Of a DNA stretch of 23,728 bases, positions 1 to 10,859 are shown piece after piece. The position numbers and the translations under genes are program-made. The DNA comes from Polysphondylium violaceum. Lineage: Eukaryota; Evosea; Eumycetozoa; Dictyosteliales; Dictyosteliaceae. Position 1 is the stretch's first letter. Every line of letters begins with the position of its first letter. The stretch covers positions 1 through 23,728 of the forward strand of contig AJWJ01000369.1 in assembly GCA_000277445.1 (NCBI GenBank), read 5' to 3'. Below the pieces are notes generated by a model that saw nothing but the letters and a program-made list of their open reading frames with translations, had not been told where the DNA came from and did not search any database.

Positions 1-1
1 A

Positions 2-3000
2 TCGCTCACCAACAAGCAGATCAGCGAGACTCAGATCATTGTCACCACTCCCGAGAAATGGGATATCATCACAAGAAAGTCGGGCGATCGTGCCTACACC
101 CAGTTGGTGCGTCTGGTCATCATGGATGAAATCCATCTACTCCACGACGAAAGAGGTCCCGTGTTGGAATGCATTGTCGCCAGAACACTGAGAACGATCG
201 AGGCCACCCAAGAAATGGTCAGATTGGTGGGTCTTTCAGCCACTTTACCCAACTATGAGGACGTTGCCACCTTTTTGCGTGTCAAGCCCGAGGGCGTCTT
301 TTACTTTGACTCAAGTTACAGACCCATCCCATTGGAGCAACAATACATTGGTATCTCGGATCGTGGTATCAAGCAGCTCCATCTCCTCAACGACATCACC
401 TATCAAAAGGTCAGCGAGCGTGCTGGCGAGAACCAGATCCTCATCTTTGTGCACTCACGTCGAGAGACTGGCAAGACTGGCAAAGACCTTCGTGATCGTC
501 TTGTGCAAGACGACTACATCGGCAAGCTGATCAAGACCATGGGTATCAGAGAGATTTTGCGAGAGGAGGCCAAAAATACTGTCAAAAACGCCGAGCTCAA
601 AGACCTCCTCCCATATGGCATTGGTATCCATCATGCCGGTTTGAGCAGAAGTGATAGAACCCTTGTCGAAGAGTTGTTTGCCGATCAGAGCATCCAGGTG
701 TTGATCTCGACAGCCACCTTGGCTTGGGGTGTCAATTTACCCGCACATACCGTCATTATCAAGGGCACACAGGTCTATAACCCCGAGAAGGGATGGACCG
801 AGTTGAGTCCTCTTGACGTCACCCAGATGCTTGGTCGTGCTGGTCGTCCTCCATTTGATAAAGAGGGTGAGGGCATCGTGATCACCAGTCAACAGGAGCT
901 CCAATTCTACCTCTCACTCCTCAACACCCAGCTCTCAATCGAGAGTCAGTTTATCTCCAAGCTGGCCGATAACCTCAACGCAGAAATTGTGCTTGGCAGC
1001 ATCACTAACATCCAAGACGCCGTCTATTGGCTGGGCTACACCTATCTCTACATTTGCATGCTGAGAAACCCTCCCCTCTACGAGATTAGTTACGACGAGA
1101 TCGAGGCCGACCCCGAACTCGAGCAAAGACGTACCGATCTCATCCACTCAGCCGCATCCATTTTGGAGAAAAACAGTTTGATAAAGTATGACCGTCGATC
1201 GGGTAAATTGATCTCGACCGATTTGGGTAAAGTTGCCAGTCACTACTACATCACCAACGCCTCTATGTCCATTTACCAAGAGCACCTCAAGCCCACCATG
1301 AGCGACATTGAGTTTTTCCGTGTCTTTTCGCTCTCTTACGAGTTTAAAAACGTTGTCGTAAGAGATGGCGAAAAGTTTGAGCTGGAGAAGCTCCTTGAGC
1401 GTGTGCCCATCCCCATCAAAGAAAGCATCGAAGACCCTTCGGCCAAGATCAACGTCTTGCTCCAGACCTACATCTCCAACTTGAAGCTCGAGGGCTTTGC
1501 CCTGGTGGTCGACATGTTTTACATTGCCCAAAGCGCCTCGCGTATCACTCGTGCACTCTTTGAGATTGTTCTCAAAAAGGGTTGGGCTCAATTGGCCAAA
1601 AAGATATTAAACATTGCCAAAATGATTGACAACAAGATGTGGGCCTCGCAATCGCCCCTCAGACAATTCCACGAAATCAGCCCCAAGATCCTCAACCAAC
1701 TTGAGCGTCGTGGTATCCCCATCGAAGATCTCTACGAGTACAATTCCCAACAGCTCGGCAACGCCATCCAAAACGCCGCAGAGGGCAAAAAGCTCTTTAA
1801 GCTCATTCACCATTTCCCCCGTGTCGAGCTCACTGCCCATGTCCAACCCTTCCTCCGAGGTCTCATCAAGGTCGAGCTCACCCTCACTCCCGACTTTGAG
1901 TTTGACGAAAAGTACCACAACAACTCTATCGGCTGGTGGATCATTGTCGAAGATGTCGACGGCGAAAAGATCCTCTACTATGAGTTCTTTTCCTTGAAAA
2001 AGAGAATGATGACTTCTGACCAAATGGTGAGTTTTACTGTCCACCTCACCGAGCCCCTCCCACCCCAATACTATGTGCGTGTCATTTCCGACCACTGGAT
2101 TGGCGCTGAATACAACTTGTCAATCAGTTTCAGACACCTCATTCTCCCAGAGAAATACCCTCCCTGCCGTTCACTCCTTGATCTCCAGCCTTTGCCCATC
2201 GATGTTCTCAAAGACTCGCGTGCAGAGTCGCTCTTTAAGCCCACATTCAAGATATTCAATGCCATCCAAACCCAAGTGTTTAACTGCATCTATCAAAGCA
2301 ACGAGAGCGCATTCATTGCCTCTCCTACCAACTCTGGTAAGACTGTTATTGCCGAGTTGGCTGTGATTAGAGCTTTCCAACAGAAACCCAATGGCAAGGT
2401 CGTCTATTTGGCCCCAATGCAGGAGCTTGCCTCTCTGAGATTCAGAGATTGGCAATACAAGTTTGGCAAGGTCTTTGGTCTCACTGTCAGCGAGCTCACT
2501 GGTGACGCAGTCACAGACAACAAGATCCTTGACAAGAGCAACATCATTGTCACCAACGCCGAGAAATGGGATATCCTCTCTAGACGTTGGAAGCAAAGAA
2601 AGGCCCTTCAAGCTATCGACTGTTTGATTGTCGATGAGCTCCATCTTATTGGCGGCTCCTACGGTCCCACCATGGAAGTTGTCGTCAGCAGAATGAGATA
2701 CATTGCCACTCAAACGGGCAATCCCATTAGAATTGTGGGTCTCAGCTCCAGTATCGCCAACGCCCGTGACCTTGTGCTCTGGATTGGCGCCTCGCCCACC
2801 ACCTGTTTCAACTTTCATCCAAACGTCCGTCCGGTTACATTGGATATTATGATCCAAGGCTTTGATTTCCCCCATTTCAACGCCAGAATGTTGGCCATGA
2901 CCAAGCCAACCCTGTCCCATGTCAGCAAAAACAGTGCTGGTCAATCGATTGTCTTTGTTCCCTCAAGAAAACTCTCTCGTTCTCTTGCCAAAGATTTGAT

Positions 3001-4750
3001 TGTCCAAGTGACCAGTGAAAGCGACCTTCATCACAAAAAGTACTTAAACATCAGCGAACAAGACTTGACCATGTATCTGGAAAATGTTGACAGTATCGCC
3101 CTCAAACAAACACTCGAGTATGGTGTCGCATTTTACCACGAAGGTCTCACCGACAAGGAAAAGAGGGTTGTCGAGAATCTATTCAAATCTGGAGCCATCA
3201 AAGTCTTGATTGCCACTCACTCTGTGTGCTGGTGTTTCGATGTCTATGCCTCGCTGGTTGTCATTATGGGCACCCAATTGTACCTCGGCAAGGATATTCG
3301 TTATGTCGACTACTCTATGAACGATGTGCTCCAAATGATTGGCAGAGCCGGTAAACAAAACCTCGACAAACATGCCAAATGCGTGCTCCTCTGCCACACA
3401 CCCAAAAAAGAGTATTACAAGATGTTTTTAAATGATCCCCTTCCCGTTGAGTCGCATTTGGACCACTGCCTCCACGATCATTTCAACTCTGAAATCGTGA
3501 CCAAGACCATTACCAAAAAGCAAGATGCCCTCGATTATTTGACCTGGACATTCTATTACAGAAGATTGAATCAAAATCCAAACTATTACAATCTTTCCGG
3601 TGTTTCCCACATTCACCTGTCTGAGCATTTGTCAGAGTTGGTGGAAAACACTCTATTGGATTTGGAACAATCACATTGTATCAATATCGAGGAAATGGAC
3701 GAAGAAGACGGCGATAACAAGATCTCACCATTGAATTTGGGTATCATTGCCAGCTACTATTATCTCAAATACCAAACAATTGAGCTATTTGGCTCGTCGC
3801 TAAAGGCTACGACCAAGAGAAAAGGTATTGTTGAGATCCTCTCGAACGCACCCGAGTTTGCCGTCATCCCCATCAGACATCGTGAGGAACAAGTGCTCGC
3901 TAAAATGGCCGCTCATTTGCCACTCAAGATTGATAATCCCAATTTCAGTCTTGTATCAACCAAAGTCAATATTTTGCTCCAATGCCATTTCTCGAGAAAG
4001 CCAATCTCTGCCGACCTCTATCAAGATCAAAAGATTGTGTTAGAGAATGCCACTCGTCTTCTTCAAGCCATTGTCGACGTAATCAGTTCCTCCTCGTGGC
4101 TCACCCCCGCCTTGGCCGCCATGGAGCTCTCTCAAATGATTACTCAGGCCATGTGGGACAGCGACAACACACTCAAACAGTTGCCCCACTTCACCAAACA
4201 AAGAGTCGATGATTGCGTCCAAGCAGGCGTAGAGTCTGTATTTGATTTGATGGCCCTCGAAGAAAAGAGCCGTGATCAGTTGTTGAAAATGAATGAATTT
4301 GAAGTGACTGACCTCATCCAAGCCTGCATGAGATATCCAGACATTGACATCTCTTATCAAGTGCAAGACGAAGACGACCTCTATGCCGACTCTGCCATGT
4401 CTATTGAAGTTGTTGTCGAGAGAGACATCGACGAAGAAAACATCAATGACTCTGTTAACATTGTCAACGCACCATTTTACCCCAAAGAAAAGGTCGGTGG
4501 TTGGTGGGTCCTTGTCGGTGATCCCAAAACAAATCAATTATACTCAATCAAAAGAATCAGTTTTACTAAAAAGACCAAAGTTAAATTGGACTTTGCTACT
4601 CCTCCCGTTGGCTCTCACACCCTCACTCTTTATTTAATGTCAGACTCTTATAGTGGTTGTGATCAAGAATACGAAATTCAATTAAATATTAAACCAGCTC
4701 AAATCGATGAAGATGATGAAGATGATGAAAACAATGAAATGCAAGAATAA
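2..4750 (+). CDS. brr2: Brr2 / SNRNP200, U5 snRNP Ski2-like RNA helicase (5' end outside window)
   Basis: This is the DExH helicase that unwinds U4/U6 during spliceosome activation and also acts in spliceosome disassembly in the nucleus. The frame is open from base 2, so the start and roughly 570 N-terminal residues lie upstream; 1582 residues are visible. Cassette 1 shows TPEKWD (17-21), DEIH (42-45), SAT (79-81) and QMLGRAGRP (275-283), followed by winged-helix and Sec63 regions. Cassette 2 shows Walker A SPTNSGKT (774-781), DELH (878-881), SSS in place of SAT, and a divergent motif VI, GRAGKQ (1114-1119), followed by a second Sec63 region and an acidic tail. Similarity to human SNRNP200 as I recall it is continuous, including the SLSSEFKN-like and FRHLILPEKYPP stretches, which separates it from the related ASCC3. 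No intron is seen. Codons are C-ending and GC-rich at first and become AT-rich toward the 3' end. Confidence 0.96.
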   Translation, partial: SLTNKQISETQIIVTTPEKWDIITRKSGDRAYTQLVRLVIMDEIHLLHDERGPVLECIVARTLRTIEATQEMVRLVGLSATLPNYEDVATFLRVKPEGVFYFDSSYRPIPLEQQYIGISDRGIKQLHLLNDITYQKVSERAGENQILIFVHSRRETGKTGKDLRDRLVQDDYIGKLIKTMGIREILREEAKNTVKNAELKDLLPYGIGIHHAGLSRSDRTLVEELFADQSIQVLISTATLAWGVNLPAHTVIIKGTQVYNPEKGWTELSPLDVTQMLGRAGRPPFDKEGEGIVITSQQELQFYLSLLNTQLSIESQFISKLADNLNAEIVLGSITNIQDAVYWLGYTYLYICMLRNPPLYEISYDEIEADPELEQRRTDLIHSAASILEKNSLIKYDRRSGKLISTDLGKVASHYYITNASMSIYQEHLKPTMSDIEFFRVFSLSYEFKNVVVRDGEKFELEKLLERVPIPIKESIEDPSAKINVLLQTYISNLKLEGFALVVDMFYIAQSASRITRALFEIVLKKGWAQLAKKILNIAKMIDNKMWASQSPLRQFHEISPKILNQLERRGIPIEDLYEYNSQQLGNAIQNAAEGKKLFKLIHHFPRVELTAHVQPFLRGLIKVELTLTPDFEFDEKYHNNSIGWWIIVEDVDGEKILYYEFFSLKKRMMTSDQMVSFTVHLTEPLPPQYYVRVISDHWIGAEYNLSISFRHLILPEKYPPCRSLLDLQPLPIDVLKDSRAESLFKPTFKIFNAIQTQVFNCIYQSNESAFIASPTNSGKTVIAELAVIRAFQQKPNGKVVYLAPMQELASLRFRDWQYKFGKVFGLTVSELTGDAVTDNKILDKSNIIVTNAEKWDILSRRWKQRKALQAIDCLIVDELHLIGGSYGPTMEVVVSRMRYIATQTGNPIRIVGLSSSIANARDLVLWIGASPTTCFNFHPNVRPVTLDIMIQGFDFPHFNARMLAMTKPTLSHVSKNSAGQSIVFVPSRKLSRSLAKDLIVQVTSESDLHHKKYLNISEQDLTMYLENVDSIALKQTLEYGVAFYHEGLTDKEKRVVENLFKSGAIKVLIATHSVCWCFDVYASLVVIMGTQLYLGKDIRYVDYSMNDVLQMIGRAGKQNLDKHAKCVLLCHTPKKEYYKMFLNDPLPVESHLDHCLHDHFNSEIVTKTITKKQDALDYLTWTFYYRRLNQNPNYYNLSGVSHIHLSEHLSELVENTLLDLEQSHCINIEEMDEEDGDNKISPLNLGIIASYYYLKYQTIELFGSSLKATTKRKGIVEILSNAPEFAVIPIRHREEQVLAKMAAHLPLKIDNPNFSLVSTKVNILLQCHFSRKPISADLYQDQKIVLENATRLLQAIVDVISSSSWLTPALAAMELSQMITQAMWDSDNTLKQLPHFTKQRVDDCVQAGVESVFDLMALEEKSRDQLLKMNEFEVTDLIQACMRYPDIDISYQVQDEDDLYADSAMSIEVVVERDIDEENINDSVNIVNAPFYPKEKVGGWWVLVGDPKTNQLYSIKRISFTKKTKVKLDFATPPVGSHTLTLYLMSDSYSGCDQEYEIQLNIKPAQIDEDDEDDENNEMQE

Positions 4751-5244
4751 ATCTTTTTTTAGTGCCTAAAATAACTTATTTTTTTCTTTTGAACCTAAAT
4801 CTAAACTTTTCAGCAGATTGTAGGATTACTATTGGTGGTGTATTTTTATTTATCTGTAGTGCCTCATTGTTTATTTCTCCATCAAAATAGACACCAATCT
4901 CAATTGAGCAACGTACCAAATATAATAAATTCCGATTATCGTGTCATCTCATGATCAAATTCGCAATTTTCGCGCTTTTTTATAAAGAAAACATCAGCAA
5001 GGAAGGGGCAGAAATGAGAAAGTTTTTCGAATGATTGGGGCAAAAAAATCTATCGGAAAAAAAAATCTATTTTTGTGCAATGTTTGTTGATTTTTAAAAT
5101 ATCACAAATGATTTTTTTGGATTCTCTCAAATATCGCTTTTATTTTATTTTTTTATTTAAGTTTAATTTTTTGGGGGCATAAATTAAAAAAATATGTACT
5201 CATTCCTATTATTTGATCAAATCATTTAAACTTTTTTTCATAAA
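4751..5244. other. intergenic spacer between brr2 and the ComC-like gene
   Basis: This is 494 bases of AT-rich sequence without a supported gene. An AATAAA at 4924-4929 could serve as the brr2 poly(A) signal. The second half has many A and T runs typical of dictyostelid promoters and presumably holds the promoter of the gene starting at 5245. A TATAAAG at 4981-4987 is too far from that start to assign with confidence. Confidence 0.6.
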
Positions 5245-8200
5245 ATGATAAAGATATTTTTTTTCTGTTTTTGTTTAATTGTATTTGTACACTCTTTGAA
5301 AATATCTGTTGTTCTAGAGAAGGAAGAAAATAATTTGTATGCCAATTCCCTCTCGCAGTGCACCAAAGGATACTTGGTTCTCTTTTCAGAGATAGCTAGC
5401 CCTATTACATCAATCGACCATAGTTGCATAAGTACTACAACTCTTAATCAAACCATTGATTCTTCAAATCTATTATATAATTTTGAGTTTCAAAACAGTA
5501 TCGGTGCTCAATCATGTGAAATAACTCTCATCACACAGCTTGAAACTGTTGGGTACACTTTTAATTTTATATGTCAAGGTAGGTGTTTATGGATTTGTAT
5601 ATTAATTTAATTTTATTCTAATTCTTTTCTATTAGAAATGCCTATACCAATTATAAAAGACATTGGATCTTTACCTCAATATACACAAAAATTTGGTACA
5701 TTTAGCTTTAACATTCTTTATGAATATATGTTTTCGATTGAAAATGTACCTGAGCCCAATTCTCAGCTCTCTATAAATTATCTTGTAAATGACACAAATT
5801 GGAGTCTTGGTCTCAGTAAGATTAATTACAATACTTACATAATAGAGATATATCCAATTTATTCTGCAAACACTATTTTTCAAACCACTGTTGTCAAAGT
5901 TACACTTAATTTCCAAAATAATTATGAACATTTCTTTGAAATTGAATTAAAGAATCCCAAATCCAACATTGAAATGACTGATTATAATTTGGCACCTATA
6001 GATAATCCAGTAATGGCCTATCAGGTTTTAGGCTCATTTAATATTAAATCTGATACTCCTTCCAAGTTAATTTTTGGATTTGAAATTTCAAATATGATGC
6101 TTTTTTGCTTAAACTATCCCATTTATGGAAATCCATTCAATTCAACTTATTTTATCAGACTTTATCTTGGAATGGATTTCAATCAAAATTTAGACTGGGT
6201 CAACTACCAGGGAAATGTTAAACAAATTTTAACCTCTAAAAATATCAATATAATTGCCATTCCACCAATAGATGATTCCCCAGGTGATATTAAATCAAAA
6301 GTGTCAGATCCAAACCCTGCATTAGGAGGAAATCGAATCTTAAGTTATTTGACAACAAATACTAAATTTGAAAGAGAATCTTATTCTTTTCTAAATATGG
6401 TTATTGAAGACCAAGTTTATTTGGATCCCAATCTCCAATACCTAAATGATGGTGCTTTTTCTCTTATTGGCAATTTTTCGGCTTTTAATAGAAGTGTTGA
6501 TATGATTGTATCAAAATATTACAATAGAGAAAATATTTGGTTTGGTATTTTAAGTGCAATTAGCAGAAATGATTACATAGACCCATCTTCTATTGATTTA
6601 TTGCCTCCAATAATCAATGATTGGGAATTAATCGCATTACCCGGTTTTGGTGAATATATTTTATTAAGAGCTTCTATTACGGATAATATCTCTGGTTTTG
6701 CTGCCATTTATGAGCCAAATCCATCATCAACAGCCATCATTATGTCTTGTCAAAATTTGGTTTCAGGAACAATACAAAATGGAGTTTATGAAGTAGTTAT
6801 AAAGAATCCCTTGTTTAGTATTCAGGAATTTTACATTTCCGATTATGCCTCAAATACAAATACATATGGAAGCAAGTTTTTACCTATAATGGAGCCATTT
6901 GTTAATTTAAATTTCTCTAATCCTAGAAATTATAATTATGATTCTCTTGATTTCCAAGTTTTAAATGCCAATTGGTCTCATAATGATATTGATTTATCTT
7001 TGAGATCTTGTTCTGTTATATTTTCATTTACATTGGCCAATCCTGATAAAGAAATGTCACCATGTTTTCAATTGGGTTTGGAATATCCTTTTATTGAAAT
7101 CAAAATATTTTGTGGAACATGGAATGAAACATCAAATCAATATGAAATACTAGTCACTCTTCCAATGAGAATGCTTACTGGTGTATTAAGTTATTCTTTA
7201 TTTTATTATAAACATATTTCTTCAGATTATCTAAATCTAGCTTTTCCTTCATCAGAGTTAAGAATATTTTCTCAAGATGCAGACATGTTAGGTCCTGAAA
7301 TAATAGATTTATCTCCCATAGATGGCGAAATTGGTTGGACTTTTAGAGTATATGATAAATTGAATGGATTTGCATCTGGTAACATAACAATCACGGGAAG
7401 TCTTTATCAAATTGAAAATGTTTTCATTTTAAACCCAAATGACGAAATTCATGAAATCAGAGTCCCTTTACTGAGTCCATGTGTCCCTCAAACATATACT
7501 ATAACTTCTGCTTTTTTAGTGGATAATGGTGGATATGTTTCTGATATAGTTAATGTATTTAAAAACTATATAAATGTTGATTTGCATAAAATCGAAATTA
7601 CATGTCCTGCCCCAATTCCGTTAGATCCTCCAATATTAAAGTCTTTTGAATTTAATCCACAAACGATTGATGTTGGATCAAATAATAGAAATGTTACCAT
7701 CAAGTTTACTGTTGAAGCTCCCATTGGTAATGCTTTAATTGATAGAACTCCATTTGTTTATTTGACTTCCTTGTACACTATAACCAAAAAAGAGGCCACT
7801 TTTAAAAGCTCAAGTAATTTTGAATACTTTTATGAATGTGAAATGGAGGTACCATATGGATTTGGAGCGCCAGAAAAAAGTATTTTCTCTCTTTATGGTA
7901 TCATGGATATAACTGCTACCATGATAGGTTTCACTTCTAGTGATCTTGATAGATTACATTTTGATTATATTTTAGATACTACTGAATTTACAAAGGATGC
8001 ACATCCGGTTATTGAATCCAGTTCAGATATAACAGTAAGAGGTGGAAAGCTGCTAATTATTGGAAATGCTTTTGGCTCAGATATTGGTACTTTGGTTGTA
8101 AATGTGGTTTATAATGATGGTATTATTGATCCAAAACATGCTATATTTTTATCTCCTACCTCTATTGTAATTGAAAATGTAAGACCGACCACTTTGCCAT

Positions 8201-9438
8201 TCAAAATACAAATTGCTAAATTGGGAACAAACTCTGAAACTCTATATTCAAATGATTATTGGATTAAACCTCGTTTAGTTCCTGGATTTCCATATACAGA
8301 TTCTTCTTCTACTTCTTCTATTGGTTCCTCTACATCAGATTCATCTGTTGATTCTTCATCCCACTCTGCATCTTTTGGTTCCGATTCTTCATCAAATGAA
8401 ATTATTCCCACCAATCCACCAAATCCATGCATAAATAGTTGTGGTGGTCCAACACAAGGAAGATGTGCATCAAATGGTTGTGTTTGTATCAGTCCTTGGG
8501 TGGGGGCCGATTGTACCTCAAAAGTTATTATCATTCCAACTCCTAGTATCAATAACTCTCTCCCAACAACTAATTTTTCTTTTCCATCTGAAAATAATGC
8601 TGAAAACATTGGACTCACTGGTATTATTTCGATTGTAGAATTACAGGAATTGGATAAAAATGATCAAATCTTGTTTAGATACCCCTTTGCTCAATGGGTT
8701 TGGACAAATATTAGTACTTTTGGTACACCAGAAAAGTATTTATACTCTGCAAATATTACAAATTCCAATTTAACAACTTATGTAAATGTCACAATTCAAT
8801 ACTTTGAAAAACAAGAAAATATTTCATTTGCTGGTGAAGAATTAATTATGAATCCATACTCTATTAAATACAATATCAACATTTCCAGTTATTCATTTAC
8901 AAATTCACAAAATAGTCTTCAGTTGATTATGAAACTCACACTAGAATCAAATGAATCTGACGGTTGTTCAGCCATAGAAAAAGGAAATACAACATTATCC
9001 AATTCAGATTTTGTCAAACTTCAAATCAATAATCACAGTTTATATGGTAGATTTGTAAAAAGAGGCATTATAGATGGAAGAATATCATCAATCTCAAATC
9101 AAGTTCTAGAAAACTATCACCAGGATAAATCCACTCAATTTAACGATGTTATAAGCTTTATGGGTATTAAAATAAGAAGCTTTAGAAGTATGGTTCAATT
9201 AGATCCCGATTTTTCAGTCTTACTTGACCAAAATGGAGCAAGTAGTTCAGATTCTACTTCATCAATTTGTTCAAGTAAAAAGAAAAAGCTAAGCGTTGCT
9301 CAGTTGGCTGGTATTATAATAGGCTCAATATTATTTGGAGCTGTAGTGATTGTTGCTAGTACTTATTTTATCTATAAAAATTTAAAAGAAAAGAGATTTG
9401 AAAAGGGATTTGAAAAGAAATTGAAAAATATTAAATAA
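5245..9438 (+). CDS. ComC-like EGF-domain surface glycoprotein, single-pass membrane
   Basis: This is join(5245..5578, 5636..9438), 1378 residues. The splice rebuilds a GAA codon and keeps the frame. Residues 1-17 (MIKIFFFCFCLIVFVHS) form a signal peptide. A long extracellular part of beta-rich, Asn-rich sequence follows, with many N-glycosylation sequons. A stretch near residues 905-995 looks like an IPT/TIG-type beta sandwich, and a Ser-rich linker covers about 1000-1034. One EGF-like domain has six cysteines at about 1043-1071 (CINSCGG ... CVCISPW ... DC). A membrane-proximal domain of the kind found in Dictyostelium ComC/LagD-type proteins precedes a transmembrane helix at about 1335-1358 and a short Lys-rich cytoplasmic tail. 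Members of this large dictyostelid family are linked to cell-cell signalling in development. The exact orthologue and ligand are unknown. Codons are uniformly AT-rich. Confidence 0.82.
5579..5635 (+). other. intron of the ComC-like gene
   Basis: A 57-base GTAGGT...TTAG intron after the first base of codon 112. Joining the exons gives Cys-Gln-Glu-Met without a stop and links the signal-peptide exon to the main frame. Confidence 0.9.
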
Positions 9439-9439
9439 A
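9434..9439 (+). terminator. poly(A) signal AATAAA overlapping the ComC-like stop codon
   Basis: AATAAA overlaps the TAA stop and is followed by a further A-rich stretch, in a 152-base gap between two convergent frames. It is a likely 3'-end signal, with no experimental support. Confidence 0.4.
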
Positions 9440-9590
9440 ATAAGAAAAAAGAATTTGTTTATTTAATTAAATATAATCATTGAGTTAAATCGGCACAAAA
9501 GTTGTAAATTTGTACCCTTCTATGTTGATATTTCACATTTCACTCCAATATTGTTGTACCCCTTTTTATTGTCTTGATATGACATCTTCA

Positions 9591-10859
9591 TTATTTAAAG
9601 GTCGAGGTACTCGTGGGAGTTTGGAACAAAGGCTTTGTATGACCACTCTTTCTAAAACCTTGATTTCTACCCACGGTTTTTAAATGACCTCTTGGTCTCT
9701 TTCGTTCAGAATAAAATCTAGTGTAAGAGGTTGGAGTAGGGTGGTTAGCAGCTTTGGATAATTTCTCGACCACATTATTCACTGGATCTCTGTTTATGGG
9801 TCCACTATAACCCTCTGTAATCCATTTTACAATTTTAGGTTCATAATCATGGCAGAGTTTAAAGAAACCGGCGAGAGTATTAATGTGATTTTCATTCATG
9901 AGTTTCTTGAGTTTTGGCTCTACAACTTTTGGCAACCCAGAACGACAGATCATCACTGATATAGGATCAATTCTTTGAAACTGTTTGCTATAAGCTTTGC
10001 TATCGAAAATTTCAAATGTATATTGGTGCAGTGACGAAAAACTTTCCAAATAAGTATTTAAATTGCAAGCCGAAGGATCCCACTTTAAATTAGACAGTTT
10101 CTCTACCTTTAAAGTTACGTTCTCGGACCATTCCCCCAACAAGATATTTTGGAAGATAGTCTTTATTGACACACCGTTTCTAAAGAAATATTGGCTTAAA
10201 ATAGCTGTATCAATTTTAGCCAATAAGATGCCCTCCATATGTTCACTGAAAGCTAGGTGTTGATAACAGGCAACCCATTTAGAAGCAGTATAATTCTTTA
10301 TAAACTTTTCATTTAACTCCATGATAGATGCAGTCTTTGGCTTTTGAACCAAAATTGGAGTGGGAATTTTCCTGTCATATTCAATTAAACCGTCAAAGAC
10401 AGTTTTGGCATGTAGTACTCCTACTGCCTCACTAGTATAATGTTCCTTATACTTCTTTATAATAAAAGCCAAGAGACGGTCATTATTATAAATACTCTTA
10501 AGTTTCTTTGTGATCTCTCCGATAACTTGAAAGTAGAGTGAGTAGAGAATATCCTTTTTCTTATCATCCCATGTATCAACTTCATCAATAAGAGCTAACT
10601 CGTCCATGGATGTAGATTGGTTGGAATGGATGAAAGTAATGGCATCCGAAAGGTCTTTTGGAATATTCCTGCCAGCACATGATCTACTCTGAGAAATTGA
10701 GTTACTGGTGGGATGTTTTCTAATAGAATATGGAGTTTGAACATATGAGTACATGATGGAGATAATGCGAAACAATGAGATATTTATAAAATATATTAAC
10801 TCTTTCCAGAAGAATTTTATAGTAAGAGCAAAAAATTCTTCTTGTCGCCCAACACACAT
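9591..10859 (-). mobile_element. lone gag-like frame, retroelement relic or captured gag
   Basis: An open frame of up to 422 codons that reads like a retrotransposon Gag. The part at about residues 265-345 resembles the second half of a capsid domain: a helix with LNTYLESF, then ICRSGLP, then a helix with LAGFFKLC. The C-terminus is basic and Arg/Lys/Gly-rich (RKRPRGHLK, RNQGFRKSG), as expected for nucleic-acid binding. The likely initiator is Met36 (10754), because a TATA-like TTTATAAA at 10783-10790 lies within the longer reading. No protease, reverse transcriptase or integrase follows in the 152 bases before the next gene, and I see no paired long terminal repeats. The family could be Ty3-like LTR (Skipper/DGLT type) or DIRS; I cannot decide. 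The frame looks whole, which suggests a young remnant or retention by the host. Age is otherwise unknown. Confidence 0.55.
10781..10790 (-). promoter_or_regulatory. TATA-like box before the probable gag start
   Basis: On the minus strand this reads TTTATAAATA, about 27-36 bases before the ATG at 10754. The spacing is what a TATA box would have and is the main reason to prefer the shorter protein start. Confidence 0.35.

Noticed and set aside
2171-2944. Long open frame (257 codons) antisense to brr2
   Set aside because: It lies opposite a conserved helicase coding region. Antisense frames open easily against C-ending codons, and the product shows no recognisable domain.
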